From Lachnospiraceae bacterium (lineage in GTDB: Bacteria; Bacillota; Clostridia; Lachnospirales; Lachnospiraceae): a DNA stretch of 64,000 nt. Under the pieces are notes generated by a model. That model was not told where the DNA came from and did no database searches. It worked only from the letters and a program-made list of their open reading frames with translations. Of this stretch, positions 24,931-32,948 are shown one piece after another. The stretch lies in NCBI GenBank assembly GCA_009774245.1, contig VSNM01000007.1, forward strand, positions 50,606 through 114,605, written 5' to 3'. The translations under genes were made by a program, and so were the position numbers. Position 1 is the first letter of the stretch. The number at the start of each line of letters is the position of its first letter.

Positions 24931-25839
24931 ATGAACGAAAAATTATATCAGCGCTACTTAAAAACCAGTGTTTACACCGACGTAGGGTACTATAAGGAGT
25001 TTGTCGCATCACTGCCGGACGACATACCTTCCATCGGCATGTTGGTCTGCGACCAGATTACCCATCCGTCATTGTATTTTACAGAGCCTTCTTCTTATCT
25101 GGAGGAGACGTATTTTGGAAAGTTTTCGTCCTATCCGAAACAGCGTTTTAAAAATGAAGATGAGCTATATATTACTGCTGTTGCAATGATTGCAGGCATA
25201 TTGCGTCTGGACGGGGCAGGATTTACAAAGAACAGGGATGTGACCAAACGGATCACGGTATCCTGCAGACAGGCGTCCGTATTGTTCAGCGCCATTTTGA
25301 AGGCAAAGGGAATCCCATGCCGATCGCGTGCCGGATTTATGGATTTTGGCGATGCGGGTGACAGCTATATGGAGCATTGGGTAAATGAGTATTGGGATTT
25401 TGGGCAGAACAGGTGGATTCTGGCAGATGTGGACGGCTATTATGAGTATGAGCAGCGCTTTGGCTACAGTCAGTTTGACCTGCCGCGCCGGAAATTTGTC
25501 ACGGCCTCGGAAGCGTGGCTTGGTCTGAGGGACAATACACTGGATAAAAAGCTTGACGTGTTTGTACCCGATCTTTTGACAGGCGTCTGTGAATATTTGT
25601 TTATGGATTTTCATGCGCTGATGAACAATGAAATCTTTTACTCGTATCAGCCCCTGTATCTCCGCGGCGGATTGCAGGCATTGAATGAGAGCGAACTTTG
25701 TGAACTGGATACTCTGGCAGAACTGCTGTCAGAGCCCGACAAAAATATGGAGGAGATTGAGCGGCTGCAGGCGGAAAATGAAAAACTGTCTGTCCTGACA
25801 AATAATACACAGAACATTTATCACGATATTTTTGGATAG
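24931..25839 (+). CDS. Transglutaminase-like protein
   Basis: A 302-residue soluble protein. CRQASVLFSAILKAKGIPCR holds the nucleophilic cysteine, EHWVNEYWD the histidine, and ILADVDGYY the aspartate, the standard order of the transglutaminase/cysteine-protease fold. The last 40 residues form a short coiled coil (MEEIERLQAENEKLSVL). No signal peptide is seen, so it acts inside the cell. GAGAGGAGG lies before ATG 24931. Substrate unknown. It is a stand-alone gene, followed by a foldback element. Confidence 0.8.
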   Translation: MNEKLYQRYLKTSVYTDVGYYKEFVASLPDDIPSIGMLVCDQITHPSLYFTEPSSYLEETYFGKFSSYPKQRFKNEDELYITAVAMIAGILRLDGAGFTKNRDVTKRITVSCRQASVLFSAILKAKGIPCRSRAGFMDFGDAGDSYMEHWVNEYWDFGQNRWILADVDGYYEYEQRFGYSQFDLPRRKFVTASEAWLGLRDNTLDKKLDVFVPDLLTGVCEYLFMDFHALMNNEIFYSYQPLYLRGGLQALNESELCELDTLAELLSEPDKNMEEIERLQAENEKLSVLTNNTQNIYHDIFG

Positions 25840-25850
25840 CGGGTAGGCTA

Positions 25851-26010
25851 GGGATCTGTAGAAAAATAACTGACACATCTTGACTTGTCTATTTCTCCGA
25901 TAGCACAGCACAAAAAGCCTCGCCGTAGCCCGCTACGCCTACGTTTTTTGTACTGCGCTCTCGAAGAAATATCCTGCGCAATCTGTATCACTTATTTTCC
26001 TACAGCTCCC
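25851..26010. repeat. Foldback (MITE-like) element, 160 bp
   Basis: The left end GGGATCTGTAGAAAAATAAC (25851-25870) is matched on the other strand by GGGAGCTGTAGGAAAATAAG (right end, 25991-26010). The interior, including CTTGTCTATTTCTCCGATAG (25880-25899), TAGCCCGCTACGC and CTCGAAGAAATATCCTGCG, matches the interior of 29081-29257 in reverse orientation. No open frame is present. Confidence 0.7.
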
Positions 26011-26111
26011 AAGTTTTTTGGTTCTCTGCCAATCCGGATATTGTGAAATAGGCCTGTATTGTGTATACTGTAACCAGAGAGCAATTCATTTCAGACGAGG
26101 GAGGGTATACT

Positions 26112-27848
26112 ATGAACGAAAATAAGGCAGGACTCGGGTATCAGAATTTTGAGGAAGTGAGAACAGAGCATATATTTTATATAGACAAGACAGATTTCAT
26201 CAGGGAATGGTGGGAGAACGCTGACAAAGTTACCTTGATCACGCGTCCGCGCAGGTTTGGAAAGACTTTAAACATGAGTATGACAGAGTGTTTTTTCTCA
26301 AACAGGTATGCGGACAGGGGTGATCTGTTTGAAGGTCTGGCCATATGGGATGAGAAATCTCCCGATGGGGAATATCCATACAGGAAGCTGCAGGGAACTT
26401 TTCCGGTAATCTTTTTAAGCTTTGCAAATGTTAAGGCGACGACATATGAAGAGATGCTGTTCAAGATAACAAAAGTAATTGCCGATTTGTATAATAGGAA
26501 TGACTATTTGTTAGAGGGAAACCTGCTGAATGAAAGAGAGCAGAAATATTATCAGGAAATAGAACCTGGAATGAGCAGCAAAATAGCCACTGATGCCATC
26601 AACACGATGGCAGGTTTCATGCAGCGCAAGTATGGTCAGAAAGTAATCATTATTTTAGATGAATATGACACGCCGATGCAGGATGCCTGGATCTCAGGAT
26701 ATTGGGAGGAGACGGTCAGATTTTTTAGTGGTCTCTTCAACTCCACATTCAAGACAAACGAATACCTTGAGAGGGGACTCATTACGGGGATTACAAGAGT
26801 AGCGAGGGAAAGTATCTTTACAGGTATGAATCACCTTGATGTCATAACAACGACTTCTAATGAATACGCTACATCGTTTGGTTTTACAGAGGCGGAAGTC
26901 TTTACGGCGCTTGAAGACGCCGGATTAGGGGAACAGAAAGAGAAAGTAAAGAGATGGTATGACGGATTTACCTTTGGAACCTGCACAGATATTTATAATC
27001 CGTGGTCGATTGTGTCATTTATCAAGAAAAAAGGAGAATATGACACCTACTGGTCTAACACGAGCGGGAATGGACTTGTGAATCAGCTCATTAAAAAGGG
27101 CGCTCCGGATATCAAACAGACAATGGAGGATCTTCTGCAAGGTAAAAGCTTTCAGGCTGAAATTGACGAGAAAATTGTGTTTGACCAGTTAAACGGCAGC
27201 GTGGACGCAGTGTGGAGCCTTCTGCTCGCGACGGGTTACCTGAAAGTATTAGATGTAAGAACATTAGATACGGACGAGGATGAAATCGGTGAGGAAGGTG
27301 ACCGATGGTACACGCTGGCGATTACAAACTTTGAAACAAAACGAATGTTCCGAAAGATGGTCAAAAGCTGGTTTGGCGGCAATGCGGAAATGCCATACAG
27401 TAACTTCATCAAGGCGCTTCTCATGAATGATTTGGACGGAATGAATGAATTTATGAACAAAGTTGCACTGCACAGCTTTTCGAGTTTTGATATTGCAAAG
27501 AATGCGTCAGACGATGATGCACCGGAACGCTTTTATCACGGTTTTGTACTGGGACTGATGGTTGAGCTCGCCGGGCGGTTTGAGATCACATCCAACAGGG
27601 AAAGCGGGTTTGGCCGCTATGACATCATGCTGACACCCAAAAACAGGGATAGGGACTGCGCTTATATCATTGAGTTTAAAGTGCATAAGCCCCTGAAAGA
27701 GAAAGATCTGGCACAGACGGTTGCAAACGCCCATTCCCAGATTGACGAGAAACTGTATGACGCCAGACTGATCGCAGATGGGTTTTCGGCGGAGCAGATC
27801 AAGAAGTACGGGTTTGCATTTAAGGGGAAAGAGTGCCTGATTGGATAA
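26112..27848 (+). CDS. AAA-ATPase-like protein with PD-(D/E)XK domain (paralogue 3)
   Basis: A 578-residue protein. IFYIDKTDFIREWWENADK, ITRPRRFGKTLNMSM, VIIILDEYDTPMQDAW and GITRVARESIFTGMNHL are family landmarks; the C-terminal nuclease-like part has GFGRYDIML and YIIEFKVH. ATG 26112 has a GGGAGGG upstream. It is longer than paralogues 1 and 2 between the Walker motifs and belongs to a different subgroup, so the copies probably arrived separately. Confidence 0.85.
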   Translation: MNENKAGLGYQNFEEVRTEHIFYIDKTDFIREWWENADKVTLITRPRRFGKTLNMSMTECFFSNRYADRGDLFEGLAIWDEKSPDGEYPYRKLQGTFPVIFLSFANVKATTYEEMLFKITKVIADLYNRNDYLLEGNLLNEREQKYYQEIEPGMSSKIATDAINTMAGFMQRKYGQKVIIILDEYDTPMQDAWISGYWEETVRFFSGLFNSTFKTNEYLERGLITGITRVARESIFTGMNHLDVITTTSNEYATSFGFTEAEVFTALEDAGLGEQKEKVKRWYDGFTFGTCTDIYNPWSIVSFIKKKGEYDTYWSNTSGNGLVNQLIKKGAPDIKQTMEDLLQGKSFQAEIDEKIVFDQLNGSVDAVWSLLLATGYLKVLDVRTLDTDEDEIGEEGDRWYTLAITNFETKRMFRKMVKSWFGGNAEMPYSNFIKALLMNDLDGMNEFMNKVALHSFSSFDIAKNASDDDAPERFYHGFVLGLMVELAGRFEITSNRESGFGRYDIMLTPKNRDRDCAYIIEFKVHKPLKEKDLAQTVANAHSQIDEKLYDARLIADGFSAEQIKKYGFAFKGKECLIG

Positions 27849-27892
27849 CGAGTGCCTTATAAAGAGTCAAAAGTATTTTTATGCTATTTTAG

Positions 27893-27921
27893 AAATTGTT
27901 CCCCAAGTTGGGGAACAATTT
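27893..27921. repeat. 29-bp palindrome, copy 1
   Basis: AAATTGTTCCCC, loop AAGTT, GGGGAACAATTT: a perfect 12-bp stem. A near-identical unit (27 of 29 bases) is at 30340-30368, and both are preceded by ATGCTATTT. Confidence 0.65.
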
Positions 27922-28009
27922 GAAATAGTATTATTGCAATAATTTCAAAGAATGTTTTTCGCATTAAAATGTAAAGAAAATGCGCAAATAGATGAATACG
28001 GGTAAAAAT

Positions 28010-28333
28010 ATGTTGAGTTATACGGAAATAGAAAATAAATTGAAAAGTGTATACAAAAAATATGGAAATGTCAGAGTTGGAGTGGCAGGTTCGTATGCAA
28101 ACAATACAGCGAAAGACAGCAGTGATGTTGATATAGTAATAGATGGGGATTCTATGCGAATGGATATAGAGCAATATATAAGGAGTCTGTTTAGTATACC
28201 TGTAGATGTGTTATGGCTCGAATTATTGGAAGAAGATGACAGACGATTAGATGAGCTGGCTTTGTCCATAGGCATACCCCAAAATAAATATTCGGTTTAT
28301 AAAACGATAATGGAGGAGGTAAAGTGGGTATGA
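28010..28333 (+). CDS. MNT-family nucleotidyltransferase (antitoxin-like)
   Basis: About 107 residues from ATG 28010; an in-frame ATG at 27992 is possible and neither has a strong ribosome site. VGVAGSYANNTAKDSSDVDI gives the GS and DxD motif of minimal nucleotidyltransferases. Its stop overlaps an ATG (ATGA at 28330), the usual coupling to a HEPN partner, but that frame encodes only 12 residues. The protein is not close to the MNT at 13455, so this is an independent second orphan. Confidence 0.7.
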   Translation: MLSYTEIENKLKSVYKKYGNVRVGVAGSYANNTAKDSSDVDIVIDGDSMRMDIEQYIRSLFSIPVDVLWLELLEEDDRRLDELALSIGIPQNKYSVYKTIMEEVKWV

Positions 28334-28368
28334 CAAAACCTTATAAAAAATATATTCAGTGTCATTAA
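28330..28368 (+). pseudogene. 12-residue vestige coupled to the MNT gene
   Basis: ATG 28330 overlaps the preceding stop by four bases and encodes MTKPYKKYIQCH before TAA at 28366. The coupling suggests a former partner gene cut short. A functional peptide cannot be excluded. Confidence 0.3.
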
Positions 28369-28392
28369 ACTGAAATTTATGGAGGGAACATT

Positions 28393-29112
28393 ATGGAGAA
28401 TATTCAATGGCTCTTTTTTGATGTCGGCTCAACATTGGTAGATGAAAGCAAAGTCTATGAGGAAAGAATGAAAACGGTTGCCGAGACAGCAAATGTGTCT
28501 TTCGAATACGTTTTTCAGACAGCACTGGGATTTTATAAGGAAAATAAAAAAGGTGATTTAGAGACAATGAAGCTTCTGAAGGTTGAAAAACCGATATGGA
28601 GACATGAATATGAAATGTTATATTGTGATACAGAAGCGTGTTTAAAGGAATTAAGTGAAAAATACCGTATAGGAGTCATTGCCAATCAATCTCCGGGCAC
28701 GGAGCAAAGACTGAAAGCGTTTGGAATGTTACAGTACATTAATCTGGTCATTGCCTCAGCAGAGGAGGGAGTGGCGAAGCCGGACAGGAGAATCTTTGAG
28801 ATTGCCCTTGACAGGGCAGGTTGTAAACCACAACACGCAGTTATGGTTGGGGACAGGATTGATAATGATATTATTCCAGCGAAAGCGCTTGGGATGAAAA
28901 CAATCTGGATAAAACAAGGATTTGGAAAGTATTGGAAGAAATCATCTGAATGCGAACAGGCAGATTATGAGGTTCATAATTTGACTGAAATTTTAGATAT
29001 AGTACAGATCACATCGACGCAGCTACCGCTGCGCTTGTGTTTGGGAAGTAACACTTTCAGAAAATATTCTGCGCCAAACATTAGGAATTGTCCCGAAATA
29101 ACTTGCAAATAG
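28393..29112 (+). CDS. HAD-superfamily hydrolase
   Basis: A 239-residue protein. FFDVGSTLVDE is motif I with the nucleophile aspartate, VIANQS motif II, AKPDRRIF motif III and VMVGDRIDNDI motif IV, so the catalytic set is complete. Such enzymes usually dephosphorylate small metabolites. The last ten or so residues (PNIRNCPEITCK) are encoded by the left arm of a foldback element at 29081, so the original C-terminus was altered by insertion. GGAGGG lies before the ATG. Confidence 0.85.
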   Translation: MENIQWLFFDVGSTLVDESKVYEERMKTVAETANVSFEYVFQTALGFYKENKKGDLETMKLLKVEKPIWRHEYEMLYCDTEACLKELSEKYRIGVIANQSPGTEQRLKAFGMLQYINLVIASAEEGVAKPDRRIFEIALDRAGCKPQHAVMVGDRIDNDIIPAKALGMKTIWIKQGFGKYWKKSSECEQADYEVHNLTEILDIVQITSTQLPLRLCLGSNTFRKYSAPNIRNCPEITCK

Positions 29113-29257
29113 TCCGTAGGATTTTTCTTCGAGAATGCAAGTTACTACGTAACTGGCACAAAATCAGGCGCATAGCGGGCTATGTAACTGATTTTGCGCT
29201 GGTGCTATCGGAGAAAAAGACAAGGAATATTGCAAGTTATTTTGGGATAGTTCCTTA
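29081..29257. repeat. Foldback (MITE-like) element, 177 bp
   Basis: The 28-base arms (29081-29108 and 29230-29257) match at 24 positions when one is reverse complemented; the left arm begins TTAGGAATTGTCCCGAAATA. The interior matches that of 25851-26010 in the opposite orientation (GTGCTATCGGAG, ATCCTACGG-like and TAGCGGGCTA blocks). It supplies the stop codon of the HAD gene. Confidence 0.7.
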
Positions 29258-29293
29258 GAGTATTTAGCATAGAAAATTAAAAATGAAACGGGG

Positions 29294-30315
29294 GTGGAGG
29301 AATGGAAGGTCAAGCACAGAATATCAAGGAACTGCAAGACACACCTGACACATGTGGACGGGGCGATGATGAAAATAAACGATGCCTACAAACTTGTCAT
29401 TCAGAGCAAACTTAGGAATCAACAGATTATAGAAGATGTCACCGACTGTCTGGAAAAGAAAAGAACACCTCTGGTTCTGACCAAAAGTAGAGAACATGCC
29501 GATTATTTATATGAGCATCTGCAGGATAAAACAGATCATATTTTTTGCTGCACGGCGGCAGAAGTGAAAAAGAAAGCACTTTGATCAGACAGCAAATGAA
29601 AGCAGTTCCAGAGGACGAAACCATAGTATTGGTAGCGACAGGACAGTATATCGGGGAAGGCTTTAATTATCCGAGACTTGATACAATGATGCTGACGATG
29701 CCTGTGGCGTGGCAGGGAAATGTGGAGCAGTATTCCGGGCGTCTGCACAGGGATTATGAGGCGAAAAAAGATGTCATTATCTATGATTACGTGGATGCGC
29801 ACATCAAAGTACTGGAAGGCATGTATCATAAGCGGCTGCGGACATATAAAAAGATGGGGTACGAGCTCTGTCTGAATCTGACATCACAGAAACAGCAGGC
29901 AAACTCCATTTTTGACAGCGAGACTTATAAACCTGTCTATGAAAAAGATCTGGCTGAGGCGAATCGGGAAATTGTGATTTCAAGTCCCGGGTTAAATGTG
30001 CCCAAGGTGAAGGCATTTATCAAACAAGTGAAGGCAGTTCAGGAGAACGGAGTTCAGATTGTGGTGTATACGCTGTCGCCAGAGCGTTATCCGGCGAGCA
30101 GGACAGAGATTACCCGAAAGCTTGTCAGGGAGTTGGAGCAGGTGGGAATACGCGTCATGCCACGCGAAGTCCTGCATGAGCACTACGCGGTGATCGACCA
30201 TGAGATCGTGTGGTATGGCAGCATGAACTTTCTTTCCGCGGAGAAGGAGGAGGATAACCTGATGCGCGTGGTCAGTGAGGAGATTGCACAGGAGTTGTTG
30301 GCGGGAGAGGCGTGA
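29294..30315 (+). pseudogene. Superfamily 2 helicase-PLD protein, N-terminally truncated and frameshifted
   Basis: Two frames join into one product. The first ends TDHIFCC and stops at 29584; the second carries LLHGGRSEKESTLIRQQM, VATGQYIGEGFNYPRLDTMM and QYSGRLHRDYEAKKDVIIYD, which are motifs IV-VI of a DEAD/DEAH helicase. The C-terminus has a PLD-like HYAVIDHEIVWYGSMNFLS. One extra T in the six-T run at 29541-29546 would restore a single frame. The Walker A and DEAH half is absent, so the gene is a remnant even if the frameshift is a sequencing error or reversible. Confidence 0.7.
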
Positions 30316-30339
30316 AATGCTATTTGGTAGGTAAATTAT

Positions 30340-30377
30340 AAATTGTTCCTCAAGTTGGGGATCAATTTATTTTTTTG
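30340..30377 (+). terminator. Terminator-like palindrome, copy 2 of the 29-bp unit
   Basis: AAATTGTTCCTC, AAGTT, GGGGATCAATTT followed by a run of seven T residues (30371-30377 region). It differs from the unit at 27893 at two bases. Confidence 0.6.
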
Positions 30378-30453
30378 AAATAATTGTGACAACAGCGTGG
30401 TCTGATGCGTCTTATCTATGAGATCTCAAATGAAGGAGAAAGGAGATGCATTC

Positions 30454-30918
30454 ATGCATGATGTGATGGAATTGTTTCATCTTTATAAAGATGATGTGTA
30501 CAGGCTGGCGGTCAGCTATACCCGCTCGGTTCAGGATGCAGAGGATGTATGCCAGACGGTTTTTCTGAAACTGATGGAGCAGAGCGGTATCGCGCCGGGC
30601 AAGGAAAAGGCGTGGCTGATGCAGGTGACAGCCAACCAGTGCCGGAGTCTCCTGCGGTCGGTCTGGAGAAAGCGGACAGAGCCGCTGGATGAGGCAGCGG
30701 AGGAAATCGCGTTTGAACAGCCAGCGATGCAGGGTGTCTGGGAATGTATCAGGAAACTGACGCCCAAGTACCGTATCGTGGTGTATCTGTTTTATTATGA
30801 GGGATACGCCGTGAAGGAGATTGCTGATATTTTACATATTTCCGGCACCGCTGTCACCACGCGGCTGTCGCGGGCAAGGCAGATATTGGAAAAAGAGTTG
30901 GAGGAGGAGGTCTATTGA
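30454..30918 (+). CDS. ECF-type RNA polymerase sigma factor
   Basis: A 154-residue sigma-70 family protein. Region 2 is seen in LFHLYKDDVYRLAVSYTRSV and QDAEDVCQTVFLKL; region 4 in YEGYAVKEIADILHISGTAV with TRLSRARQ. No region 1 or 3. ATG 30454 follows AAGGAGATG. Its stop overlaps the start of the next gene (TGATG), a membrane protein likely to be its anti-sigma factor. The stimulus is unknown. Confidence 0.88.
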   Translation: MHDVMELFHLYKDDVYRLAVSYTRSVQDAEDVCQTVFLKLMEQSGIAPGKEKAWLMQVTANQCRSLLRSVWRKRTEPLDEAAEEIAFEQPAMQGVWECIRKLTPKYRIVVYLFYYEGYAVKEIADILHISGTAVTTRLSRARQILEKELEEEVY

Positions 30919-31538
30919 TGGAAAAAAGATTACAGGAAGTCTATGATCAGGTTCGTATGTCAGAGGCGTGCAGACGTCGTATTGAGCAGGCTATGCGGGC
31001 TAAGGGTGCAGAAGGGCAAAAATACGTGACAGGATACAGGTGGAAACCTGGACTTGTGGCTGCATTGGCTGCAGTGATGCTGCTGGCGCTCGCGGACACA
31101 ACCGTGTATGCGTACACAGGGAGCGGGCTCCTAAGCCGGGTGATGTCCTGGGCTGGCAACGCCATATTTACACAAGGGACAGATGCGGAGGGAAATGCAG
31201 TTGGGACTGCCTCACTGGATACCTCGAACATGACAGCGCCTGCAGTGTATCGGGACGGACATCTCTGGTTTACTGCAAATGGCGAGAATATTGACATCAC
31301 GGGCGAGGTTTCCGAGGTCAGGGCGTACGTCTATGACTACACCGACGGCGAGGGAATCAGGCATTATCTGATTGTCGGCGGTGCGCCGGAGACATTTGGA
31401 TACGCGGAATTTCTCTATGATGCCACGAAAGATCCGGGCTGGATCGGAGGATATTTTACATCGGGGAAGGTCGGGGAGACGATCAACCCTGACTGGCTGG
31501 AAAAAGCGAAGGAAGAGCTTGGCATTCCATGGCCATAA
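30918..31538 (+). CDS. Putative anti-sigma factor (single-span membrane protein)
   Basis: A 206-residue protein with a 45-residue cytosolic N-terminus, one membrane span (GLVAALAAVMLLALADTTVY) and an extracellular domain of about 130 residues. The position directly after an ECF sigma gene, with a one-base overlap, and the topology support an anti-sigma role. No zinc-binding HxxxCxxC motif is present in the cytosolic part, so it is not a classical ZAS protein. The external part shows no recognised domain. Confidence 0.6.
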   Translation: MEKRLQEVYDQVRMSEACRRRIEQAMRAKGAEGQKYVTGYRWKPGLVAALAAVMLLALADTTVYAYTGSGLLSRVMSWAGNAIFTQGTDAEGNAVGTASLDTSNMTAPAVYRDGHLWFTANGENIDITGEVSEVRAYVYDYTDGEGIRHYLIVGGAPETFGYAEFLYDATKDPGWIGGYFTSGKVGETINPDWLEKAKEELGIPWP

Positions 31539-31579
31539 ATTTGACTATTTGATTTAATGTACAAGGAGGATTGATAAAA

Positions 31580-32815
31580 ATGAAAATAAAATTCGTATGT
31601 ATGATGCTTGCCACTGCCCTGAACCTGTCAGCCTGCGGGAACAGTTCGATGGGTATGGACGGCGCTGAAAACGCAGCAGTCATCGATATGGCGCAGTTTG
31701 ACAAAGCGGATTCCGTGCAAAATACAGGAGTCGAAAGCAGCGGCGATTATGATGTGATTCCCCTGAAAAACAGCAGTACCGGCACTGTCAAAAAGTCGGC
31801 GTTTTCAGGGAAGGTCGGCGGCTGCTATTGCGCTGGCGGCAGCCGGATGATCGTTGCGGCGGATAAGCTCTATCTTTATGATATGCAAAAAGGCGAAAAT
31901 ATTGCCAGCGCGGATATTTCCATGGAAGACTTATGTGTGCAGACTTACGCGGACGGTTATTTCATTGTGGGGCAGGGAACTGGCGGCAGTAACGGTTCAT
32001 TTGTATCATCACAGGGCGGCAGCGGTATCACCGGATACATACTGGATAAGGATTTTACGATTCGGGACACCATTTCCTTTAACGGATTATTAAATGATGA
32101 CTTTATTTTACAAACCACAGGAGCTGCCATTTCACAGGACGGAAAACAGGTTGCTTTCGGTGGACTACAGGGGATTTACCTCTATGACACGTCTTCCAAA
32201 AAGGTTCGTGTGCTTCTGAATTATTCTGAGAATGGCAAGGCAAACAATATGCAGATTGGAACCATGGACAGCCTTGCCTTTGCGGGAGACAACACGTTAG
32301 TTTATGTGGGGATGGCTACGGACGCTTCCAAGGGCGGTGACGGGTTTTCTGTCTATGGCACGGTGTCCACAGACAGCGCAAAGCTCACCATCACAAAGAA
32401 AACGGGCTACCAGATAGATACCGGCGAGGTGCAAAGGGGCGGGAATCTACTGATCATGCCTCAGAGCTTTGACAAAAATAACGGAACCCTGCTCATGCTT
32501 GACACTGCGTCGAATACGGAAAAAACGATATCATTTTCAACGCGCGGCGAAGGAAAGGATGGCGTTTTCTGTTCCGGTCAGGGGAAATATGTGGCGACCT
32601 CTGTTCTGGGAAAATCCAGTGTGACAATTAATATCTATGATACAGCGTCTGGGAAAATCGTCCATACGGAGACGGTCAAGGACAGCAACAGCACCTATTT
32701 TCTGCGTATACCACAGATTTTGCTTCTGGATGAATCCGGCACCTGCGTCGTGGTGCTTGGACGGGGCATTGGCGAGGTGGACACCCTGATCACGACCTTT
32801 GGCTTTAAAGGGTAG
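31580..32815 (+). CDS. Secreted lipoprotein, beta-propeller-like
   Basis: A 411-residue protein with a lipoprotein signal: MKIKFVCMMLATALNLSACG, lipobox LSAC. The mature part has repeated segments of the type LYLYDMQKGENIASAD, GIYLYDTSSKKVRVLLNY and INIYDTASGKIVHTETV, which look like blades of a WD40/quinoprotein-like propeller. AAGGAGG lies ten bases before ATG 31580. It follows the sigma/anti-sigma pair with a 41-base gap, so it may belong to that regulon. Function unknown. Confidence 0.65.
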   Translation: MKIKFVCMMLATALNLSACGNSSMGMDGAENAAVIDMAQFDKADSVQNTGVESSGDYDVIPLKNSSTGTVKKSAFSGKVGGCYCAGGSRMIVAADKLYLYDMQKGENIASADISMEDLCVQTYADGYFIVGQGTGGSNGSFVSSQGGSGITGYILDKDFTIRDTISFNGLLNDDFILQTTGAAISQDGKQVAFGGLQGIYLYDTSSKKVRVLLNYSENGKANNMQIGTMDSLAFAGDNTLVYVGMATDASKGGDGFSVYGTVSTDSAKLTITKKTGYQIDTGEVQRGGNLLIMPQSFDKNNGTLLMLDTASNTEKTISFSTRGEGKDGVFCSGQGKYVATSVLGKSSVTINIYDTASGKIVHTETVKDSNSTYFLRIPQILLLDESGTCVVVLGRGIGEVDTLITTFGFKG

Positions 32816-32948
32816 TAGTATCTTTTGAAATTGTGTAAGGCGAAGGAAAGACAATTCCTTATTGCAGTACTGCCCGATAATGAGTATAATACAACATAGG
32901 AGTAATATGAATGGAAGCGTTAAACAGCGCATTCGGAGGGGGATTCCT

